DNA from: Candidatus Sumerlaeota bacterium
GTDB taxonomy: Bacteria > Sumerlaeota > Sumerlaeia > JAFGJS01
NCBI GenBank assembly: GCA_016928995.1
Contig: JAFGJS010000110.1
Coordinates: 25,613 to 89,612 of the forward strand
DNA length: 64,000 bases
Direction of reading: 5' to 3'
The notes below the pieces were generated by a model. The model was not told the origin of the DNA. It worked only from the letters and a program-made list of their open reading frames with translations, and made no database searches. Of the stretch, positions 58,175 to 64,000 are shown one piece after another; position 1 is the stretch's first letter; every line of letters starts with the position of its first letter. The position numbers and the translations under genes were made by a program.

Positions 58175-58184
58175 TGGACGCTTG

Positions 58185-58889
58185 TTAATTGGGATTTGCT
58201 GGATGAATCGCTTCCACTAATTCCTCGAAGGAATCGACGATGCGCGCCGCGCCGAAGGTTTGAAGGTCTTCCCGGCTGGAGGCGCCCCAGGCGACGGCGC
58301 AGAAGGGAACGCCCGCGGCTTGGGCCGTTCCCGCATCGGCGCGGCCGTCGCCGACCATCAAGGTCTCATGCGTCTCGACGCCCAGGCGCAGCATGATATG
58401 CATTAATCCATCGGGCGCCGGTTTGTGCGGGAATTCATCCATCCCGCCGATCACACACTCGAATTCCTGCGTGATGCCAAAGTGCTCAAGCACGGGCAGC
58501 GCCAGCGCCGCCGGCTTGTTGGTCAATACCGCGAGCCGGAGACCGGCGCTGCGCAACTGAGCCAGCCCTTCGCGCACGCCGGGATAGAGCCGCGTTTGCT
58601 CGCAATGATGCTCCTTGTAATGCGATTGTATGAAACCGACGGCGCGTTCGAGCTCCTCCGCGCAAACGTTCGGATCAGTGTCGCTGATTTCGAGCACCGT
58701 GCGCCGGGCAAGCATTTGAATGCCATAACCCACGCCGCGCGTGACCTGCTCCACGCTGAGCGGCGCCTTATGCATCATCTTCCGGGCGTGATTGACCGAC
58801 GCCGCCAAGTCGTCGAAGGCGTCCACCAGCGTGCCGTCCAAATCGAACGCCACCGCGCGGATATTTTGAAAAATGGCTGTTGTCATCAT
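58185..58889 (-). CDS. gph: HAD phosphatase, phosphoglycolate phosphatase-like
   Basis: HAD motif I is FDLDGTLVD, motif II is VLTNKPA, motif III includes PHKPAPDG and motif IV is VGDGRADAGTAQAAG. The cap domain (residues about 20-95) fits the Gph subfamily, and 234 residues is normal. Gph removes phosphate from 2-phosphoglycolate formed during DNA repair or oxygenation. The exact substrate among HAD relatives is not certain. The start codon lacks a strong ribosome binding site; ATG 58886 is an alternative. Confidence 0.82.
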   Translation of the reverse strand: MMTTAIFQNIRAVAFDLDGTLVDAFDDLAASVNHARKMMHKAPLSVEQVTRGVGYGIQMLARRTVLEISDTDPNVCAEELERAVGFIQSHYKEHHCEQTRLYPGVREGLAQLRSAGLRLAVLTNKPAALALPVLEHFGITQEFECVIGGMDEFPHKPAPDGLMHIMLRLGVETHETLMVGDGRADAGTAQAAGVPFCAVAWGASSREDLQTFGAARIVDSFEELVEAIHPANPN

Positions 58890-59260
58890 TTCTTGGCGTC
58901 AGTCATAATCTGCGAAATCAGAATTGCAAAGATTTCTTTTCGCAGCCCCGCTCATTGCAGGAGCTTTCCAAAGTCCGTATAACGCGCGTCCTTCTCGCTT
59001 CTCGCTTTTCGCTATCGGGATCGGGATCGCAATCGTCGTCGTCGTTGTTTTTCGATAACGATCCCGATTGCGATAGCGATTTCGACCGGAGCGGATGGGA
59101 CGTTAGAAGGCTTCTGTGTTTATTCGCAAAAATGTCTGGAGAGAGAAAAAGCGCATTGACAGCCGGGGCGATCCTTACAAACATAATCAACGATCATGCA
59201 TTCATATGAATGAAACGGTTGGAAGTCGTATCGGATTGCTTCGCACCTAAGGAAAATGCA
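58890..59260. other. Intergenic region with GATCGG-type inverted repeat
   Basis: This gap separates gph and the EIIA-CBS gene, which diverge. It holds the inverted repeat at 59009-59079 (listed separately). The right part should hold the promoter and the AAGGA ribosome binding site of the EIIA-CBS gene. No other gene is visible. Confidence 0.5.
59009..59079. repeat. Inverted repeat of ATCGGG/ATCGCA hexamers
   Basis: The left arm (59009-59035) is TCGCTATCGGGATCGGGATC then GCAATCG. The right arm (59053-59079) is its reverse complement with four mismatches. The 17-base loop contains GTCGTCGTCG. The hexamer composition recalls the GAGCAA inverted repeat at 44073-44212, though the unit differs. 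Confidence 0.75.
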
Positions 59261-60166
59261 ATGAAACTGGCGCATTTGCTGAAAGAAGAAAACATTCTGG
59301 CGCAGATCACGCCTGCCTCGAAAGATGAACTCATCTGCCGCATGGCGGAAAACGCCGTGGGCAAACTCGGCGGTGTGACGCCCAAAGACGTGCTGGAAGT
59401 GGTGAACAAGCGTGAGGGCATGGTCACCAGTTACATCGGGCATGGCGTGGCGATGCCGCATGCCAAGATGCCGCAAATGGACAAAGTGACGCTCTGTCTG
59501 GCTTCATTGGAACAGGGATTGGAATGGGACGACGAGGCGGATCAGCTTGTGCGTGTGATTTTTTTGGTCCTCGGTCCTACGGGTCAGAACAGCCAGATGC
59601 TGCAAACCCTCGCGGCCCTGGCGCGCTTGTGCAGTTCGAAGGATAACCGCGATGGGCTTGCGCAGATTAAGTCTTCCCAGCGGCTGTTGAAATTGGTTGA
59701 GGAATCCGGCATCGACGTGAAACGCACCGTGACCGTCGCCGATGTGATGCGGGATCGTTTCATCCAACTCACGCCGGAGATGACCTTGCGCGAAGCCGTG
59801 GAGCGCATGAGCGTCGAAGAGCATGACGGCTATCCCGTGGTCAATGCCCAGGGTGGAGTGGTCGGCAGCCTCTGCGCCGCCGACCTGCTGAAGATCGGCG
59901 TTTCGCCCTATATCGATCTGCTCACCGACGACAGTTTCCTGACGAATTTCGAACCATTCGAGCAGTTCTACGAGCAGGAAAACAGCACCGTGGTGCAGGA
60001 AGTGATGAACAAAGAGGTGCTGGTCTTCACCCCCTCCGCTCCGATCATCAAAGTCGCGCATCAGATGATATCTCACAACCATCATCGCGCCTTCGTCGTG
60101 GCGGACAACAAACTCATCGGCATGATCTACGCCAAGGACATCATGACCAAGATCCTGAACTTGTAA
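59261..60166 (+). CDS. EIIA (PtsN-like)-CBS fusion protein
   Basis: Residues 1-150 form a PTS fructose/nitrogen IIA domain with the phospho-His in GVAMPHAKMP (His67). Residues 155-300 form two CBS domains (VADVMRDRFIQLTPEMTLREAVERMS and VVQEVMNKEVLVFTPSAPIIKVAHQM). CBS domains bind adenosyl ligands. The fusion suggests a PTS-linked regulator sensing nucleotides, but no PTS transporter or HPr is in the window. AAGGA 7 bases upstream supports ATG 59261 over an in-frame ATG at 59210. The protein is 301 residues. Confidence 0.88.
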   Translation: MKLAHLLKEENILAQITPASKDELICRMAENAVGKLGGVTPKDVLEVVNKREGMVTSYIGHGVAMPHAKMPQMDKVTLCLASLEQGLEWDDEADQLVRVIFLVLGPTGQNSQMLQTLAALARLCSSKDNRDGLAQIKSSQRLLKLVEESGIDVKRTVTVADVMRDRFIQLTPEMTLREAVERMSVEEHDGYPVVNAQGGVVGSLCAADLLKIGVSPYIDLLTDDSFLTNFEPFEQFYEQENSTVVQEVMNKEVLVFTPSAPIIKVAHQMISHNHHRAFVVADNKLIGMIYAKDIMTKILNL

Positions 60167-60217
60167 TCCGCAGCGAGCAACGCTTCAACATAATGCACGG
60201 GCGGCGAGGAGTGAAAA

Positions 60218-60727
60218 ATGGACGATAAAGCTGTTATTCAATCGCAGTATTATGCCGCGTTGAAAATGCTGGAAGCGGCGATCCGCCAGTGTCCGGATGC
60301 GCTTTGGAGCGATCCGGAATGCAAAAACCGCTTCTGGCATATCGCGTATCATAAGCTTTTTTGCACCCATCTTTATCTGCAAGCATCCGAAAAGGAATTC
60401 ACTGCTTGGGAAAAGCATCGAAAAGAGTATGAGTTTCTCGGTCCTCTGCCTTGGCCTCCGCACAAAGAGCCGGACATCGGCGAACCTTACACAAAGGACG
60501 AAATGCTGGAGTTTGTGGAATTCTGTCAGGCAGAGGTCGAGCGCAATGTCTCCGCGTTGAACCTTGAAGCGGAAAGCGGTTTCTTTTGGCTGCCCTTCGG
60601 CAAACTCGAGCTTCAGTTTTACAATATTCGCCATGTTCAACATCACGCCGGTCAGTTGATTGATCGATTGAGAAACAAGGAATCCATCGGCGTGGACTGG
60701 GCCGGAATGAAAACGCAGCAGTCATAG
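60218..60727 (+). CDS. DinB-like protein
   Basis: The four-helix DinB fold is suggested by the metal-ligand pattern: FWHIAYHKLFCTHLYL in the second helix and NIRHVQHHAGQLIDRL near the end. DinB relatives include metal-dependent thiol transferases, but many have no known substrate. GAGGAG lies 7 bases before ATG 60218, and the 169-residue length is usual. It lies between the EIIA-CBS gene and the sugar kinase on the same strand, so the three could be cotranscribed. Confidence 0.8.
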   Translation: MDDKAVIQSQYYAALKMLEAAIRQCPDALWSDPECKNRFWHIAYHKLFCTHLYLQASEKEFTAWEKHRKEYEFLGPLPWPPHKEPDIGEPYTKDEMLEFVEFCQAEVERNVSALNLEAESGFFWLPFGKLELQFYNIRHVQHHAGQLIDRLRNKESIGVDWAGMKTQQS

Positions 60728-60748
60728 CCTCGTATCGAAAGAAAATCA

Positions 60749-61903
60749 ATGACCACACAACAAGAGCAGGATCGGCGATTGCGGTTGGAAGCCGCCCGGC
60801 GGATCGAACAACTGCGCGGCCGTCCGGCGCGCGCGTTCGCCGGACTGGATGGATTTATCGACGAAATCGTGCATCTGGTGCGCCAGCGCCAGGACGCGGA
60901 GCATTTCGAGCGGATCGAAACGATTTCCGAGCTCGCTGAAAAGCTCGCCGGATACGCCGGGAAATCCGGCAATGTCGAGGGCGTGGCGCGCACGACAAAA
61001 ATGGGCGGCAACGGTCCGTTGATGTCGTCCGCAATGGGCAGTTTGGGCGTGCGCATTTTTTACGCCGGCGCCGTTGGCGTTCCTGAGGTGCATCCGGTTT
61101 TCGCCAAGTTGCTCGAATTTGGCGAAGTCCTTTCCATCGCCGATCCGGCGCATACGGACGCGCTGGAGTTCGCCGACGGCAAGATCATGCTGGGCAAGAT
61201 GGAGTCGTTGCGCGAAGTGACATGGGAGCGGATCGTTCAGGCATCCGGCGGCGAAGAGGCCTTTGCGCAAAAACTGGACGGATGCCGGCTCGCTGCGTTG
61301 ACCAACTGGACCATGTTGCCGGAGGCCACGGACGTTTTTGACAACCTGATGCGCGTGGCGGCCGGTCTGGATCAGCCGCCGATGTTCTTTTTTGACTTGG
61401 CCGATCCGGCCAAGCGCAGACGGGAAGACCTTAAGGCCGTGCTCGAACTGCTCGGGCGCCATTCCGCCGACGGGCGGTATGTGATGCTGGGTCTCAACCA
61501 CAACGAAGCCCTGCAGGTCGCGGAGACGTTGCAATGCTCCACTGGCGCCTCGGAAGAGCCAGCGGCGCTGTGTGAACTGGCCGATGCGATCCGTCGCGCT
61601 TCCGGCGTCACAGAGATCATCGTGCATCCCCGTCCACGCGCGGCCGCCAGCACGGCGGAGCGCACGGTTTGCGTCGAGGGAACATTCACCCGCAATCCGA
61701 AAATCAGCACGGGCGCAGGCGATCACTTCAACGGCGGTTACGCCTATGCCCGGCTGCTTGAACTCGATATTGAACTGGCGCTGATCGTCGGCCAGGCTGT
61801 GGCAGGTTTTTACATCCGCAACGGCGCAAGTCCATCGCCGGAAGATGTGATCCGGTTTTGCGAAAAGTGGGCTGAAGCCGGCGGCAATTTTCCCGAAATT
61901 TAG
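60749..61903 (+). CDS. PfkB-family carbohydrate kinase
   Basis: PfkB-type kinases phosphorylate sugars or nucleosides using ATP. The catalytic motif is FTRNPKISTGAGDHFNGGYAYA, with the GAGD anion hole and Asp base. The N-terminal part has GLDGFIDEIVHLV and KMGGNGPLMSSAMGSLG, which bind substrate. At 384 residues it is longer than ribokinase, mainly by an N-terminal extension of about 25 residues. The substrate is not predictable from sequence. It follows the DinB-like gene by 21 bases. Confidence 0.85.
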   Translation: MTTQQEQDRRLRLEAARRIEQLRGRPARAFAGLDGFIDEIVHLVRQRQDAEHFERIETISELAEKLAGYAGKSGNVEGVARTTKMGGNGPLMSSAMGSLGVRIFYAGAVGVPEVHPVFAKLLEFGEVLSIADPAHTDALEFADGKIMLGKMESLREVTWERIVQASGGEEAFAQKLDGCRLAALTNWTMLPEATDVFDNLMRVAAGLDQPPMFFFDLADPAKRRREDLKAVLELLGRHSADGRYVMLGLNHNEALQVAETLQCSTGASEEPAALCELADAIRRASGVTEIIVHPRPRAAASTAERTVCVEGTFTRNPKISTGAGDHFNGGYAYARLLELDIELALIVGQAVAGFYIRNGASPSPEDVIRFCEKWAEAGGNFPEI

Positions 61904-61934
61904 ATCTGAATTGACGCCGTTTGTTTGTTGAAGG

Positions 61935-64000
61935 TTAGGCTTCGGCGTCAAGCGTTTTGCGTATAATGTTCAAGAGCGTCTCGCGATTATAGGGCTTTTG
62001 AATCAGCTGCATATCCTGATTCAAAATAAAATCGGTGTGAATGCTGTCCGCGCTGTAACCGCTGGAGAAAATGACCTGCACATCCGGACGTTTCTCCTTG
62101 ATCCGGTCATAAACCGCTTTCCCGCCAAGTTTGGGCATCATCACATCAAGCAGCGCAAGATCGATTTCATCTTCATGCTCCTCGAACACCTGAATGGCCT
62201 CTTCGCCGTCCACGGCGGGCAGGACGATATAACCCGCTTTCTCCAGCAAGAGCTGGCACAGTCTGCGCACCGCATCTTCATCTTCCGCCAACAGGATCGT
62301 TTCGGCTCCGCCCGGCGCCGCTTTCTTCTCGACGTTGCGCGGTTTTGACGCCTGTCCGCTGGAAAAAGGCAGATATATTCTAAATGTCGTGCCTTCGCCC
62401 ATTTCGCTTTCTGCAAGGATGATCCCCTGGTGCTGCTTGATGATGCCGTATACTGTCGCCAAGCCGAATCCCGTCCCCGCTCCGATCTCTTTCGTGGTGA
62501 AGAACGGCTCAAAGATATGGCTCAGCGTTTCAACGTCCATGCCGCAGCCCGTGTCGGTCACGCTCAGCTGCACATACGATCCCGGCGCATCCATGTTGTG
62601 GACTTTGCAAAACTCATCATTGAGCAAAACGTTTTCGGTTTTAAGGGTGATTGTCCCGCCGCCGGGCATGGCGTCGCGCGCATTGACGCAGAGATTCATC
62701 AGAATCTGTTCGATTTGCACCTTGTCCGCGTATATGGCGCCTAAATGATGTCCCGGAATGACGTCCAGCACGATGTTTTCACCGATCACGCGCTGGATCA
62801 TTTTCAGCGTGTTGATGATCACGTCGTTCAAGTTGAGATCGGTCAATGTGAGCACTTGCCGGCGGCTGAATGCCAGCAGCTGAGTGACCAGCGATGCGGC
62901 GGACTGCGCCGCTTTAGTGATCGCGTTTAATTCCAATTGAATCTCACCGCCGGCTTCCAGTTTGTCCAAGGCCAAGCTGCTATGCCCCAGGATTACATGC
63001 AGCATGTTGTTGAAATCGTGCGCGATGCCGCCCGCCAGCTGCCCCACGGCCTGCAATTTGTGCGACTGGATCAGTTGAGCCTCGAGCTGCGCTCTTTCCG
63101 CTTCGGCTTGTTTACGCTCCTCGATGTCCTCGCCGATGGATTGACAAGCCAGCATCTCCCCCTGGGCGTTGAACAGCGCATGATGAATCCAGCGGTGCCA
63201 GCGGGGCTCTCCTTCTTTTCCGATCATGCGAAACTCCAGCGAATGAATCGGCGTCTCGGCGCTCAACGTTGCGAGCGCTTTCCGAGCCTTTTCGCGGTCC
63301 TCCTCATGCACCTGCTCCAGGAATGCGCCGCTGTTCGCGCCCTGGATGGTTTCGCCGACCTGCCTGCAATATGCGTCGTTTGCATAGATGATCTCGCCGT
63401 TAGGCCGGAAACGGCAAATCAGCACCGGGGTATCCTCAACCAGCGCCCGGTAGCGCACTTCGCTGGCCCGCAATTCTTCATTTTTGACGGCAAGGGCGTT
63501 GATCTTGTCTTTGATCGCATCCCGCATCTGAGCGAAGCTGCGCCCCAGGACTCCCGTTTCATCGCTGCCGCTTGTCGTGATTGGATGATCCAGGTCTCCT
63601 GCTGCGATTTCCGACGCCGAGACGGTGAGCTCCTGGATCGGCCTCGCGATTTTAAAACCGTAAATCGCCAAACCGGCCAGCATTGCGGCGGCCAGCAATG
63701 AGAGCAGCAGAATCATATTTGTCGAGCGTCGCGCGTTTGCGGCGAGCTGCGTTTCCATATGGTTTGTTGTCATCGCCACATCCGCGTCCATTGTTTCGAT
63801 GATCGATTGCACCGCGGATCGCGAGCGGTGCAGCGCCTCCAATTCGCGCTGCATTTCAAGCAATGCTTGTCCGAGGCGAAATAATTCAATTTCGTACTTG
63901 GACAGGGTGTTGATTAACTGCTCTCCGATGGATGCGAGTTCTTCGCCTGCGTTCATCACAGCGTTGAATATCGATTCGAGGTTTTGAAGCATGGACGTGG
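61935..64000 (-). CDS. Hybrid sensor histidine kinase (5' end cut by window)
   Basis: Reading from the right edge: a helical extracytoplasmic segment, one membrane helix (NMILLLSLLAAAMLAGLAIYGF), a HAMP domain (ARPIQELTVSASEIAAGDLDHPI), a PAS domain (YRALVEDTPVLICRFRPNGEI), a HisKA with the phospho-His in GGIAHDFNNML, an HATPase with NLCVNARDAMPGGG, and a receiver domain (LLAEDEDAV, LALLDVMMPKLGG, IQKPYN). The frame is open to 64000, so the true start and a first membrane helix lie outside. The G2 box reads GTGFGL instead of GTGLGL. The ligand is unknown. Confidence 0.9.
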   Translation of the reverse strand, partial: TSMLQNLESIFNAVMNAGEELASIGEQLINTLSKYEIELFRLGQALLEMQRELEALHRSRSAVQSIIETMDADVAMTTNHMETQLAANARRSTNMILLLSLLAAAMLAGLAIYGFKIARPIQELTVSASEIAAGDLDHPITTSGSDETGVLGRSFAQMRDAIKDKINALAVKNEELRASEVRYRALVEDTPVLICRFRPNGEIIYANDAYCRQVGETIQGANSGAFLEQVHEEDREKARKALATLSAETPIHSLEFRMIGKEGEPRWHRWIHHALFNAQGEMLACQSIGEDIEERKQAEAERAQLEAQLIQSHKLQAVGQLAGGIAHDFNNMLHVILGHSSLALDKLEAGGEIQLELNAITKAAQSAASLVTQLLAFSRRQVLTLTDLNLNDVIINTLKMIQRVIGENIVLDVIPGHHLGAIYADKVQIEQILMNLCVNARDAMPGGGTITLKTENVLLNDEFCKVHNMDAPGSYVQLSVTDTGCGMDVETLSHIFEPFFTTKEIGAGTGFGLATVYGIIKQHQGIILAESEMGEGTTFRIYLPFSSGQASKPRNVEKKAAPGGAETILLAEDEDAVRRLCQLLLEKAGYIVLPAVDGEEAIQVFEEHEDEIDLALLDVMMPKLGGKAVYDRIKEKRPDVQVIFSSGYSADSIHTDFILNQDMQLIQKPYNRETLLNIIRKTLDAEA

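Overview
The window comes from a Gram-negative bacterium. It has an LpxD fragment (lipid A), a type II secretion gene set with an outer-membrane secretin, a tripartite RND efflux pump and many lipoprotein signal peptides. LamG proteins, a sulfatase, a very large family 2 glycoside hydrolase, CarD and a PilM/PilN/PilO-style secretion platform together suggest a polysaccharide-using bacterium from a candidate phylum near the PVC/FCB groups (Sumerlaeota, Hydrogenedentota or Lentisphaerota-like). That placement is inference. No rRNA, tRNA, CRISPR array, phage or conjugative gene was seen.

Layout. 1-8.7 kb holds housekeeping genes: lpxD (cut by the window edge), an M20 dipeptidase, engB, a membrane protein, a BrnT-type toxin/antitoxin pair, argD-argF, mtnA and a small membrane-anchored protein. 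8.8-11.8 kb holds a 5'-nucleotidase, then an A+T-richer patch with a HEPN-like gene and a RAYT transposase bracketed by two inverted copies of its palindromic repeat. 11.8-17.5 kb holds amtB-glnB, a PEP/pyruvate-binding protein and a DUF1353-like lipoprotein. 17.5-22.2 kb holds a LamG-LamG-thioredoxin-like protein, an RdgC-like protein and a sulfatase that lacks its catalytic Cys/Ser. 22.2-25.4 kb holds a candidate structured RNA, carD, yqeK-rsfS and a TatA-like protein.

25.7-38.5 kb is one long type II secretion operon: E, a lipoprotein, F, H, I, J, K, a fused L (PilM-PilN), M (PilO-like), a C-like protein and D. The major pseudopilin gene gspG and the prepilin peptidase gene are not present. 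38.7-46.1 kb holds an HU protein, a zinc-ribbon protein, a single-domain response regulator, a GH2 enzyme of about 1290 residues and a second LamG-LamG-thioredoxin-like protein. 46.7-52.7 kb is an efflux operon (outer-membrane factor, adaptor, RND pump). 52.7-64 kb holds a lipoprotein, a DJ-1-fold protein without the catalytic Cys, hsp20-lon, another lipoprotein, a phosphoglycolate phosphatase, an EIIA-CBS fusion, a DinB-like protein, a PfkB-type kinase and a hybrid histidine kinase cut by the right edge.

The most unusual material is the paralogous LamG-LamG-thioredoxin-like pair whose thioredoxin motif keeps only its second Cys; three recognisable enzyme folds with altered catalytic residues (sulfatase, DJ-1 and, more mildly, ornithine carbamoyltransferase); a three-hairpin candidate RNA upstream of the sulfatase; and several intergenic palindromic repeats. 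Secretion, LamG, sulfatase and GH2 genes would fit a bacterium that exports proteins to handle complex glycans, but no direct link is shown by the sequence.
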